DNA of 29,850 nt from an uncultured Oscillospiraceae bacterium (GTDB taxonomy: Bacteria > Bacillota > Clostridia > Oscillospirales > Oscillospiraceae). A program made the position numbers and the translations under genes. Below the pieces are notes generated by a model. The model saw nothing but the letters and a program-made list of their open reading frames with translations, was not told where the DNA came from and did not search any database. Of this stretch, positions 14,484-21,347 are shown piece by piece (position 1 is the stretch's first letter; every line of letters starts with the position of its first letter). Location: NCBI GenBank assembly GCA_910585815.1, contig CAJUFJ010000043.1:1-29850 (forward strand). Direction: 5' to 3'.

Positions 14484-15324
14484 ATTGCAGAAGCTGATAC
14501 AGCGCCTGGGCGCACTCCTCGTCGCTGAGGGCGTCCAGGGGGACGTTGTACCCCGCCTGGCGCAGCTCCCAGAGGAGCTGGGTCGTCTGGGGGACGGTGA
14601 GGCCCACCTTTCGCAGCTCCTCCACCTGGGAGAAGACCGCTTTCGGCGCACCGTCGGCCACCACCCTGCCCTTTGCCATGACAATGAGCCGGTCGGCCTG
14701 GGCGGCCTCGTCCATGTGGTGGGTGATAAGGACCACCGTCACCCCCCGGGTCCGGTTCAGCTCCTTGATGGTGCGCAGCACGTCCTTGCGGCCGATGGGG
14801 TCCAGCATGGCGGTGGGCTCGTCCAGCACGATGCACCGGGGCTGCATGGCGATCACTCCGGCGATGGCCACCCGCTGCTTCTGTCCGCCGGAGAGAAGAT
14901 GGGGGGCATGCTCCCGGTGGTCATACATGTTCACCGCCTTCAGGGCGTCGTCCACCCGCTGGCGTATCTCCGCCGGGGGGACCCCCAGGTTCTCCGGGGC
15001 AAAGGCCACGTCCTCCTCCACCACGTTGGCCACAATCTGGTTGTCCGGGTTCTGGAACACCATGCCCACTGCCCGGCGGATGTCCAGCAGGCGGCTGTCG
15101 TCGGCGGTGTCGATGCCGTCCACGTAGACCGTCCCCCCGGAGGGGAGGAGGATGGCGTTCATGTGCTTGGCCAGGGTGGACTTGCCGCAGCCGTTGTGGC
15201 CCAGCACGGCCACGAAGGAGCCCTCCTCAATGGACAGGCTCACCCCGTCCAGCACCACCGGCGTGACCCCCTCGGCGGCGGGGTAGGAGAAGTGTAAATC
15301 TTCGGTTTTGATGATTGCTGCCAT
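14482..15324 (-). CDS. ecfA1: ECF transporter ATPase EcfA1
   Basis: A 280-residue ABC ATPase with Walker A GHNGCGKST (42-50), Q-loop region FQNPDNQIVANVVEEDVAF (typical of EcfA1), signature LSGGQKQR, Walker B CIVLDEPTAMLD and PIGR following, and H-loop THH. It pairs with EcfA2. AAAGGTGA lies five bases before the ATG and overlaps the end of the half-MreB gene. The stop codon lies inside the end of the palindromic repeat. Confidence 0.93.
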   Translation of the reverse strand: MAAIIKTEDLHFSYPAAEGVTPVVLDGVSLSIEEGSFVAVLGHNGCGKSTLAKHMNAILLPSGGTVYVDGIDTADDSRLLDIRRAVGMVFQNPDNQIVANVVEEDVAFAPENLGVPPAEIRQRVDDALKAVNMYDHREHAPHLLSGGQKQRVAIAGVIAMQPRCIVLDEPTAMLDPIGRKDVLRTIKELNRTRGVTVVLITHHMDEAAQADRLIVMAKGRVVADGAPKAVFSQVEELRKVGLTVPQTTQLLWELRQAGYNVPLDALSDEECAQALYQLLQ

Positions 15325-15338
15325 AGTTTCACCTTTTT

Positions 15339-15848
15339 TCAGTCCTGGGATTCGATGTGTATGAGGACGGCGCTTTGTAAATCCCTGCGGCTCCGGGCCA
15401 GGTCCAGCATGGCGGGGAGGGATTCAGTATACAGAAAGACCTTTCGTGCGCCGCACTGGATGGCGGCCTCAGCCAGGGCCACCTCCTCCACCTTGGAGGT
15501 ATGCTCCTGCGTGTGGATGCACATTACGGGCTTGGGGATTAGGACAGCGCCGCAGCCGGCCTGCTTCAACAGCGCCTTCAGCAGCGCCTGGGCCGCAGGA
15601 TACTGGGCGATTTTCCCCTGGCGGAAGGGGGAAAACACGACGGCCTCCGGGTTGTTTTGATATTGCAGCGCGTCCTTGCCCACCGCCAAGAGCTGGTTGG
15701 GTTGGGACGCGCCCACCGCCACCAGGGAGGGCTCCCGGACTTGACGTCCGGTTTTGAGGCTGTGTATGGTAATCTGAGCGGGTGTAAATTCCAGATACCA
15801 GTTTTCCGGCAAAAGCTGTTTGGAGCAGGGGTCAAATTGTGTCAGCAT
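15339..15848 (-). CDS. Half-length MreB-like (actin fold) protein
   Basis: A 169-residue protein that aligns along its whole length with the first ~165 residues of MreB. Matches to the MreB at 19329 include REPSLVAVG for REPSVVAM, LLAVGKDA for LLKVGTEA, PFRQGKIAQY for PLREGVISDY, and AAIQCGARKVFL for AGIQAGARRAYL. The phosphate-1 loop (DLGTAS in MreB) is degenerate (EFTPAQ), and the protein stops where the phosphate-2 loop DIGGGT would begin (HIESQD here). It therefore keeps subdomains IA/IB and lacks domain II, so it should not bind ATP normally. GAGGAGG seven bases before the ATG and tight packing between a methyltransferase gene and ecfA1 suggest it is translated. A decayed pseudogene is the alternative. 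Confidence 0.75.
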   Translation of the reverse strand: MLTQFDPCSKQLLPENWYLEFTPAQITIHSLKTGRQVREPSLVAVGASQPNQLLAVGKDALQYQNNPEAVVFSPFRQGKIAQYPAAQALLKALLKQAGCGAVLIPKPVMCIHTQEHTSKVEEVALAEAAIQCGARKVFLYTESLPAMLDLARSRRDLQSAVLIHIESQD

Positions 15849-15860
15849 AGGGTTTCCTCC

Positions 15861-16724
15861 TCAGTCGCGGGTCCACCGCCCGGTGGCTCCGCAGGGGAGG
15901 GCCAGGCCGCTCTCGGTGACGGGCAGGCCCAGCTCGTCGGAGACAGTATGCCCGCCAAAGCGTTTGGATACCAGCGTCTCCAGAATATAGGTCACCACGC
16001 TGGGGGCCAGGCCGGTGGTGTAGGAGTTTAAAATGAGAAACAGGGGATCGTCAGACAGCACGCCGGACACCAGCTCCACAAAGGGATACAGGCTCTCCTC
16101 CAGCTTCCAAACCTCGCCGGTGGGGCCCCGGCCGTAGGAGGGGGGGTCCATGATAACGGCGTCGTATTTCCGGCCCCGGCGAATCTCCCGCTCCACAAAC
16201 TTGGCGCAGTCGTCTACAATCCAGCGGATGGGAGCGTCCTCCAGCCCGGAGCTCTTGGCGTTTTCCCGGGCCCACTGGACCATCCCCCGGGCGGCGTCCA
16301 CGTGGCACACCGAGGCCCCGGCGGCGGCGCAGGCCACCGTGGCCCCGCCGGTGTAGGCAAAGAGGTTCAGCACGCTCACCGGCCGGCCGGCGCTGCGAAT
16401 CTGCTGCCGGGCGAAGTCCCAGTTGGCCGCCTGCTCGGGAAAGAGGCCGGTGTGCTTAAAGTTCATGGGCTTGATGTTAAAGGTGAGGGCTCCATAGGAT
16501 ACCGTCCACCGCTCCGGCATGGACTTGTTCTGCCACTGGCCGCCCCCGGTGGAGGAGCGGGCGTACCGCCCGGCGTTTTTCTTCCAGCCCGGGTGGGAGC
16601 GGGGGGTGTTCCAGATGGCCTGGGGGTCGGGCCGCACCAGCAGCTGCTCCCCCCAGCGCTCCAGCTTTTCCCCCCGGCCGCAGTCGATGAGCTCGTAGTC
16701 GTTCCACCTGTCGGACAGCCACAT
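15861..16724 (-). CDS. Class I SAM-dependent methyltransferase, RlmI/COG1092-like
   Basis: A 287-residue methyltransferase. VLNLFAYTGGATVA is the SAM-binding motif I, HVDAARGMVQWARENAKSSG motif II, and DAVIMDPPSYGRG the motif IV typical of rRNA or nucleotide methyltransferases of the RlmI type. The N-terminal PUA domain of RlmI is missing, as in the shorter members of this family. The ATG at 16724 is chosen since GGGGAGG lies nine bases upstream; an ATG six codons earlier has no site. rRNA is the likely substrate but this is inference. Confidence 0.82.
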   Translation of the reverse strand: MWLSDRWNDYELIDCGRGEKLERWGEQLLVRPDPQAIWNTPRSHPGWKKNAGRYARSSTGGGQWQNKSMPERWTVSYGALTFNIKPMNFKHTGLFPEQAANWDFARQQIRSAGRPVSVLNLFAYTGGATVACAAAGASVCHVDAARGMVQWARENAKSSGLEDAPIRWIVDDCAKFVEREIRRGRKYDAVIMDPPSYGRGPTGEVWKLEESLYPFVELVSGVLSDDPLFLILNSYTTGLAPSVVTYILETLVSKRFGGHTVSDELGLPVTESGLALPCGATGRWTRD

Positions 16725-16802
16725 AGACGAAGTCCTCCCCATAAAAATCCAGAAGTGGGATTAGTATACCATCCGCAAAGGGGCTCGTCAATGAAATAGT
16801 GA

Positions 16803-16831
16803 TTGTAATTTGGGGAAAACTGTGCTAAAAT
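16803..16831 (+). promoter_or_regulatory. Promoter of the divIVA-like gene
   Basis: TTGTAA (16803-16808), a 17-base spacer, and TAAAAT (16826-16831) with a TG one base before the -10 box (extended -10). Confidence 0.65.
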
Positions 16832-16864
16832 ACCTCAGACATAGAAAGAATGAGGTGGCGACCT

Positions 16865-17578
16865 ATGGAGCATCCCTTCCGCTCCGCCGCAATCGGCGGC
16901 TTTAACAAACAGGATGTCCTGGACTTTTTAGAGGCCCAGGCCAAGCAGACGGCCCAGGCCCAGCAGGAGCTGCAAGGCCGTCTGGAGGAGTCTGAGCGCC
17001 AGGGGGAGAACCTCCGCCGGGAGCTGGACGAGGCGAACCGCCAGCTGGAGGCGGTCCGGCGGGCGCTGGAGGAGGCCAACCAGGCCCGGGAGGAGCTGGC
17101 CGGACAGCTGGAGCGGGCCAACGAGGCCGCGTCGGGCAGCCGGCAGGAGGCCAGCCGCCTGGCCGGCGAGCTGGAGCAGGCCCGCCGGGAGCGGGACGAG
17201 ATGCGGGCTCAGCGGGACGCGGTCTGGCCCGACGCCCAGGCCTATATAGAGCTGAAGGAGCGCACCGCCGGGGTGGAGCTGGAGGCCCACCGCCGGGCCC
17301 AGGCCATCCAGGCCAAGGCGGAGGAGGACGCCCAGAAGGCCCGCCGCCAGGTGGAGCAGTGGCTGAAGCGGATGGGGCGGGAGTATGACGCCCTGTGCAC
17401 CCAGGTGGAGACCACCGTCTCCCACGCGGCCAGCGAGCTGGAGAAGGCGGGCGCCGGCCTGGAGCGGCTCAACGAGCTGATGAGCGGCCAGGGGACCGCC
17501 CTGGAGGGGGTCCGCCGGGCCTACGACGAGACCAACCTGGGCCGCCCCGAGGCCCCCATGCCTATTGACGAGGAATGA
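16865..17578 (+). CDS. DivIVA-like coiled-coil protein
   Basis: A 237-residue protein. The N-terminus (FRSAAIGGFNKQDVLDFLEA) matches the membrane-binding start of DivIVA/GpsB proteins, and nearly all the rest is predicted coiled coil rich in Glu, Gln, Arg and Ala (about 20-215). DivIVA proteins recruit division or cell-pole factors. The ATG at 16865 has GAGGTGG six bases before it; an in-frame upstream ATG would lie in that site. Divergent from the methyltransferase gene. The composition makes the exact family assignment soft. Confidence 0.75.
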   Translation: MEHPFRSAAIGGFNKQDVLDFLEAQAKQTAQAQQELQGRLEESERQGENLRRELDEANRQLEAVRRALEEANQAREELAGQLERANEAASGSRQEASRLAGELEQARRERDEMRAQRDAVWPDAQAYIELKERTAGVELEAHRRAQAIQAKAEEDAQKARRQVEQWLKRMGREYDALCTQVETTVSHAASELEKAGAGLERLNELMSGQGTALEGVRRAYDETNLGRPEAPMPIDEE

Positions 17579-17582
17579 ATAA

Positions 17583-17611
17583 TTGACAAGACAGCGCCTG
17601 CCCTCTATACT
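17583..17611 (+). promoter_or_regulatory. Promoter for the small membrane peptide transcript
   Basis: TTGACA (17583-17588), 17-base spacer, TATACT (17606-17611). It begins four bases after the divIVA-like stop. The predicted start near 17618 would give a leader of about 55 bases before the peptide ATG. Confidence 0.65.
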
Positions 17612-17626
17612 GAGGACAGGCGCTGT
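17591..17626. terminator. Hairpin after the divIVA-like gene, loop contains the -10 box
   Basis: ACAGCGCCTG (17591-17600) pairs with CAGGCGCTGT (17617-17626), with four more inner pairs and a TATACT loop. Similar CAGCGCC/GGCGCTG stems end other genes in this window. There is no good T-run after it, so it may instead be a dyad acting on the promoter it overlaps. Confidence 0.5.
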
Positions 17627-17672
17627 TGCAAAATGGCGGTTAGCCACTCCCTTGCAGAAGGGGGGTGAAGCG

Positions 17673-17768
17673 ATGGGAAACGGGCGCTGGACGAAAGTCC
17701 TGCGTTTCGTGGTGTGTCTGATCATTACAGCTCTGCTGATGATTTTTACATCCCCAAACGCGCGTTAG
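17673..17768 (+). CDS. 31-residue hydrophobic membrane peptide, candidate type I toxin
   Basis: The peptide has a basic N-terminal tail (MGNGRWTKVLR), a single hydrophobic core FVVCLIITALLMIF, and a short polar end TSPNAR. A strong ribosome site (AAGGGGGGTGA) lies just before the ATG at 17673. It has its own promoter (17583-17611) and terminator (17812-17843), and a convergent consensus promoter downstream reads antisense to it. Size, layout and sequence type are those of type I toxin peptides such as TxpA or BsrG of Bacillus, though I recognise no known family. A longer in-frame reading from 17583 would lack a ribosome site. A harmless small membrane protein is the alternative. Confidence 0.6.
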   Translation: MGNGRWTKVLRFVVCLIITALLMIFTSPNAR

Positions 17769-17796
17769 CCGCCCGGCTAGGCCCCGGACGGCTAAC
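17764..17796. repeat. Stem-loop containing the peptide stop codon
   Basis: GTTAGCCG (17764-17771) pairs with CGGCTAAC (17789-17796) and CCGG with CCGG inside one mismatch. GGCTAAC could instead pair with a second GTTAGCC in the leader (17639-17645), 14 bases before the ribosome site, allowing a 5'-3' long-range fold. Confidence 0.6.
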
Positions 17797-17811
17797 AGTT
17801 TCTGCTAGCAC

Positions 17812-17843
17812 AAAGGGCTGACCGCTACGCAGCAGCGCCTTTT
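17812..17843 (+). terminator. Terminator of the small peptide transcript
   Basis: AAAGG and GCTG pair with CAGC and CCTTT around one bulged base, followed by TTTTATATATT. It directly faces the start of the predicted antisense RNA. Confidence 0.5.
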
Positions 17844-17851
17844 ATATATTG

Positions 17852-17880
17852 ATTATACCTGTGTTCCGGCGGTCTGTCAA
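17852..17880 (-). promoter_or_regulatory. Consensus promoter antisense to the small peptide gene
   Basis: Read on the minus strand: TTGACA (17880-17875), 17-base spacer, TATAAT (17857-17852). Both boxes are perfect. It faces the peptide gene. Confidence 0.75.
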
Positions 17881-17895
17881 GGGGGGGCACTCATA

Positions 17896-18014
17896 GGAGT
17901 GTCCTACCGCGTATTTTATCACAATCAGGAGGATTGACACGAGCTGTAGGGGCGGCCTGTGGCCGCCCGCAAAAAGGATTCGTTTTGGAACGGGCGGACA
18001 ATGTCCGCCCCTAC
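17896..18014. repeat. REP-like pair with a 50-bp flank
   Basis: The core at 17946-18014 is two palindromes, GTAGGGGCGG-CCTGTG-type and CGGGCGGACA...TGTCCGCCCC ending in TAC, in inverted order. The 50 bp before it (GGAGTGTCCTACCGCG... ATTTTATCACA...TCAGGAG) recurs in inverted form at 29636-29685, so the repeat unit is larger than the core. Confidence 0.8.
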
Positions 18015-18064
18015 ATATTCCTATCCCCGTAAGGGGATGAAACTCTCTCCGTTCCCCGCAGGGC

Positions 18065-18230
18065 AAGCCTTCCACCCTCCGGGGGGAAGGTGCCCCAGTG
18101 CGCACACTGGGGCGGATGAGGGGGCGGGGCGGGCAAGCAGTTCTTTCGATAAGAGGCAAAAACCTGCCGCGCACCCTCATCCGTCACGGCCTTCGGCCGT
18201 GCCACCTTCCCCCTGGAAGGGGGAAGGCTT
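18065..18230. repeat. Nested palindromic repeat, diverged class
   Basis: About 166 bp from AAGCCTTCCACCCTCC to GGGGGAAGGCTT, with an AGTGCGCACACT stem and an ACGGCCTTCGGCCGT stem inside. It has the same nested build as the ~120-bp repeats but different sequence. The gap 17881-18345 holds only these repeats; no gene was seen in it. Confidence 0.75.
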
Positions 18231-18345
18231 TGCCGCCTGCGGGCGGGACGGAAATATTAAGCCGTAAAAATGCACTAATATTGGGCTAAATCTCATGCCG
18301 GAGGATATGCTTTACTCACTTGGAGACCGAGGAGGAGCGCATAGG

Positions 18346-18519
18346 ATGGACAAGACCCATCTAAGCATCCGCATGGATGATAGACTGCACGATAAATTTC
18401 GCTATGTAGCTGGAGCGGAGGGCCGCTCCATGAGCGGCCAGATCCTGTACCTGATTCAGAAGTGCATCCGGGAGTTTGAGAAGGAACACGGCCCCATCCC
18501 GGAGGATGAATTAAAATGA
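18346..18519 (+). CDS. Arc-type ribbon-helix-helix DNA-binding protein
   Basis: A 57-residue protein. KTHLSIRMDDRLHDKFRYVAGAEGRSMSGQILYLIQKCIREFE, given in outline, is a ribbon (residues 3-9) followed by two helices, as in Arc/MetJ repressors. The ATG at 18346 has GAGGAGG ten bases before it; an upstream in-frame ATG lacks a site. Its stop overlaps the comF start (ATGA). It probably binds DNA as a dimer; autoregulation of the pair is likely but no operator was identified. Confidence 0.78.
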   Translation: MDKTHLSIRMDDRLHDKFRYVAGAEGRSMSGQILYLIQKCIREFEKEHGPIPEDELK

Positions 18520-19175
18520 CGGTCCGGGAGAGGGTGCTGGACCTGCTCTTTCCGCCCAAATGTCCCTTTTGCCAGAAAATTCTGGCCGAGCCCCGGGCGC
18601 CGGTGTGTCCGGAGTGCCGGCCCGGGCTGCCCTGGCTGGAGGGGGCGGCGGGGGAGCGGCAGGTTGACTTTGCCGACGGCTGTTTTTCCCCGCTGGCCTA
18701 CCGGGGCACGGTGCCCCAGGCGGTCCACCGGTATAAATTCAGCCGGGTGCGGGCCCTGGGCAAGCCCTTTGCCGCCCTGATGACCCAGTGTCTCAGCGAC
18801 CGTCTCCCGGAGAGGGCCGACCTGCTCTGCTGGGCTCCGCTGTCGAAGAAGCGCCTGCGGGAACGGGGATTCGACCAGGCGGAGCTGCTGGCCCGGGAGG
18901 TGGGGCGGCTGCTGTCCGTCCCGGCTGTGCCCACCCTGGAAAAGACGCGGAACACCTCCCCCCAGTCGGAGCTGGAGGAGGCCTCTGCCCGCCGGGCCAA
19001 CGCCCAGGGGGCGTATTCCCTGCTGCCCGGGGCCGGGCTGATAGGGCGGCGGGTGGTGCTGGTGGACGACGTGGTCACCTCCGGGGCCACCCTTAGCGCC
19101 TGCGCCGCCCTGCTGTGCCAGGCGGGGGCGGAGAGGGTGTACTGCCTCACCCTGGCCCAGGCCCGGAGCCATTAA
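18516..19175 (+). CDS. comF: ComF family protein (phosphoribosyltransferase fold)
   Basis: A 219-residue ComF protein. CPFC (16-19) and CPEC (31-34) form the N-terminal double zinc ribbon. The phosphoribosyltransferase domain carries the PRPP-binding loop VVLVDDVVTSGATL (about 183-196), and LLCWAPLSKKRLRERGFDQAELLA is the family central motif. ComF supports uptake or processing of transforming DNA in competent bacteria; in non-competent species its role is unclear. It is coupled to the ribbon-helix-helix gene before it. Confidence 0.9.
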   Translation: MTVRERVLDLLFPPKCPFCQKILAEPRAPVCPECRPGLPWLEGAAGERQVDFADGCFSPLAYRGTVPQAVHRYKFSRVRALGKPFAALMTQCLSDRLPERADLLCWAPLSKKRLRERGFDQAELLAREVGRLLSVPAVPTLEKTRNTSPQSELEEASARRANAQGAYSLLPGAGLIGRRVVLVDDVVTSGATLSACAALLCQAGAERVYCLTLAQARSH

Positions 19176-19225
19176 ATACAGCAGGTCCACCCGTAAAAAA
19201 AGAGGAAAATTGTTGGAAAAAACGG

Positions 19226-19254
19226 TTGAAAAGCGGGAGCACTCAGGTTATAAT
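19226..19254 (+). promoter_or_regulatory. mreB promoter
   Basis: TTGAAA (19226-19231), 17-base spacer, TATAAT (19249-19254), about 75 bases before the mreB start. Confidence 0.8.
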
Positions 19255-19328
19255 AAAAAGTGGCGTTTAAGAGCCGCCCATACGGGACGGCCAGACAATA
19301 ACGAATAAAAGATAAGGTGGAACAGAAC

Positions 19329-20360
19329 ATGGGTTTCTTTAGCAAGGATATCGGCATCGACCTGGGCACCGCCTCGGTTCTGGTATATATCAAGGGCAAG
19401 GGGGTTGTTCTGCGGGAGCCCTCTGTGGTGGCAATGGACAAAAACACCGGCAAGCTGCTGAAGGTGGGCACCGAGGCCCAGGCCATGCTGGGCCGCACCC
19501 CGGGCAACATTGTGGCCATGCGCCCCCTGCGGGAGGGCGTCATCTCCGACTACGACATGACCGAGCGGATGCTGAAGGAGTTTATGAAGAAGGTCACCTC
19601 CTTCTCCCTGTTCAAGCCCCGGCTGCTGATCTGCGTCCCCTCGGGCATCACCGAGGTGGAGGAACGCGCCGTGGTGGACGCCGGCATCCAGGCGGGGGCC
19701 CGCCGGGCCTACCTCATTGAGGAGCCGGTGGCCGCCGCCATCGGCGCGGGCATCGACATCACCAAGCCCGACGGCCACATGGTGGTGGACATCGGCGGTG
19801 GCACCGCCGACATCGCCGTGATCTCCCTGGGCGGCGTGGTGGAATCCGCCTCCATCAAGGTGGCGGGCGACAAGTTTGACGAGGCGGTGGTGAAGTATAT
19901 CCGCCGCAAGCACAATGTGCTCATCGGTGACCGCACCGCCGAGGAGCTGAAGATTCAGATCGGCTGCGTCTTTCCCCGGCCGGAGGAGGTCTCTATGGAG
20001 ATCAAGGGCCGGTGCCTGATGAACGGCCTGCCCCGGGTGTTTAATGTCACCTCCAGCGAGATGATCGAGGCCTTTGAGGAGACCTCCAACTCCATTCTGG
20101 AGGCCATCCACGGCGTTCTGGAGCGCACCCCCCCCGAGCTGGTGGCCGATATCTCCACCAACGGCATTGTGATGACGGGCGGCGGCTCCCTGCTGTGGGG
20201 CTTTGACAAGCTGGTGGAGTCCCACACCGGCATCGAGACCCATGTGGCGGACGATGCCATCTCCTGCGTGGCCTTTGGCACCGGTAAGAGCCTGGACAGC
20301 CTGGACCAGATGCAGGACGGCACCATGAACCTGTCCCGGAGAAAGCAGATGAATTATTAA
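19329..20360 (+). CDS. mreB: Rod shape-determining protein MreB
   Basis: A 343-residue bacterial actin that positions the cell wall elongation machinery at the membrane. Phosphate-1 loop GIDLGTASVLVY (about 8-19), phosphate-2 loop VVDIGGGTADIAV, and adenosine motif MTGGGSLLWGFDKLV are intact. The ATG at 19329 has AAGGTGG eight bases upstream; a GTG four codons earlier would fall within that site. mreC and mreD do not follow; a terminator and mscS do. Mbl is an alternative name, as paralogues are hard to tell apart. Confidence 0.93.
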   Translation: MGFFSKDIGIDLGTASVLVYIKGKGVVLREPSVVAMDKNTGKLLKVGTEAQAMLGRTPGNIVAMRPLREGVISDYDMTERMLKEFMKKVTSFSLFKPRLLICVPSGITEVEERAVVDAGIQAGARRAYLIEEPVAAAIGAGIDITKPDGHMVVDIGGGTADIAVISLGGVVESASIKVAGDKFDEAVVKYIRRKHNVLIGDRTAEELKIQIGCVFPRPEEVSMEIKGRCLMNGLPRVFNVTSSEMIEAFEETSNSILEAIHGVLERTPPELVADISTNGIVMTGGGSLLWGFDKLVESHTGIETHVADDAISCVAFGTGKSLDSLDQMQDGTMNLSRRKQMNY

Positions 20361-20366
20361 AGCGAG

Positions 20367-20394
20367 CAGCCGGCCTCAGGCCGGCTGTCTTTCT
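20367..20394 (+). terminator. Terminator after mreB
   Basis: AGCCGGCC-TCA-GGCCGGCT followed by GTCTTTCT. The mscS ribosome site begins a few bases later, so some read-through into mscS is possible. Confidence 0.75.
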
Positions 20395-20408
20395 AAGGAG
20401 GAGACCTA

Positions 20409-21233
20409 ATGGAAACGGTGGAGGAGGTTCTACAGACGGTGGGCAGGACGGTGGGCATCCCGGACCTGACCCTGGGCGGCCTGCTGCGGGTGGTCATGAT
20501 GGTCCTGCTGGGCATACTGGCCATCCGGCTGCTGATGAAGATGGTGGACCGGATGCTGGAGCGGAGCAAATCGGTGGCCGCCATCAAGCCCTACATCCAT
20601 ACGGCGGTGAACATTTTTCTCTGGGTCCTGCTGGCCCTGATGCTGGCGGGCACCCTGGACGTGGACGTCACGTCCATCATTGCCATGCTCAGCGTGGCGG
20701 GGCTGGCGGTGTCCATGGCGCTGCAAAATACCCTGTCCAACCTGGCTGGGGGGCTGGTGCTGCTGGTGACCAAGCCCTTTGTGGTGGGGGACTACGTGGA
20801 GGCGGACGGAATCAGCGGCACCATCGCCGCGGTGGATATGTCCTACACCACCTTTGTCACCCCGGACAACAAGGAGATTTTCGTGCCCAACAGCCAGCTG
20901 TCCGCCACGAAGATCACCAACTACAACCGGCTGGGCCGGCGGCGGATGGATGTGACCCTCACCGCCTCCTACGACGCCCCCACTGCCCAGGTGCGCGCCG
21001 CCATTGAGGAGGCCCTGGCCGCTATCCCCGGCATTTTGGACGACCCCGCCCCGGTGGTCTACCTGTCGGAGTACCAGTCCAGCAGCATTGAGTACCTCAC
21101 CCGCCTGTGGACCGCCGCAGACGACTACTGGACGGTCTACTATGCCCTGCTGGAGGGGGTGCGGGAGTCCTTCGCCCGCCACGGGGTGGAGATGACCTAC
21201 GACCACCTCAACGTGCATATTGTGGAGAAATAA
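20409..21233 (+). CDS. Small-conductance mechanosensitive channel (MscS family)
   Basis: A 274-residue channel that opens under membrane tension during hypo-osmotic shock. Three membrane helices are visible (about 22-42, 62-82, 90-115); the third is the pore helix and runs into ALQNTLSNLAGGLVLLVTKPFVVGDYV, the family signature, then the beta domain (IAAVDMSYTTFVTPDNKEIFVPNS) and the C-terminal cage. AAGGAGG lies seven bases before the ATG. Its stop codon is the first base of a palindromic repeat. Confidence 0.93.
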   Translation: METVEEVLQTVGRTVGIPDLTLGGLLRVVMMVLLGILAIRLLMKMVDRMLERSKSVAAIKPYIHTAVNIFLWVLLALMLAGTLDVDVTSIIAMLSVAGLAVSMALQNTLSNLAGGLVLLVTKPFVVGDYVEADGISGTIAAVDMSYTTFVTPDNKEIFVPNSQLSATKITNYNRLGRRRMDVTLTASYDAPTAQVRAAIEEALAAIPGILDDPAPVVYLSEYQSSSIEYLTRLWTAADDYWTVYYALLEGVRESFARHGVEMTYDHLNVHIVEK

Positions 21234-21342
21234 AGCCTCCCTCTCTGAGGGAGGTGGCGCCGCCGCAGGCGGCGGCGGCGGGAGTTTAGCGGACTCCCTC
21301 AGTCTCGCTTCGCTCGACAGCTCCCTCAGGGAGGGAGCCTAA
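21233..21342. repeat. Nested palindromic intergenic repeat, copy 3
   Basis: About 110 bp, AAGCCTCCCTCTCTGAGGGA to GGGAGGGAGCCTAA, with a GCCGCCGCAGGCGGCGGC stem and TCTCGCTTCGCTCGA stem inside. It lies between the convergent mscS and DUF4830 genes and abuts the mscS stop, so it may end both transcripts. Confidence 0.85.
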
Positions 21343-21347
21343 TTGTA

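Larger units (their letters stand above)
17764..17845 (-). ncRNA. Predicted antisense RNA to the peptide mRNA
   Basis: Transcription from the promoter at 17852-17880 would start near 17845 and run leftward over the terminator and 3' stem-loop of the peptide mRNA. No coding region follows on this strand before the divIVA-like gene, which lies opposite. The 3' end is uncertain; the interval given is the minimal overlap up to the stem-loop. Confidence 0.45.

Noticed and set aside
17583..17768. A 61-residue version of the small membrane protein from an upstream start
   Set aside because: The extra 30 residues begin at the promoter -35 box and have no ribosome site, while the inner ATG has a strong one.
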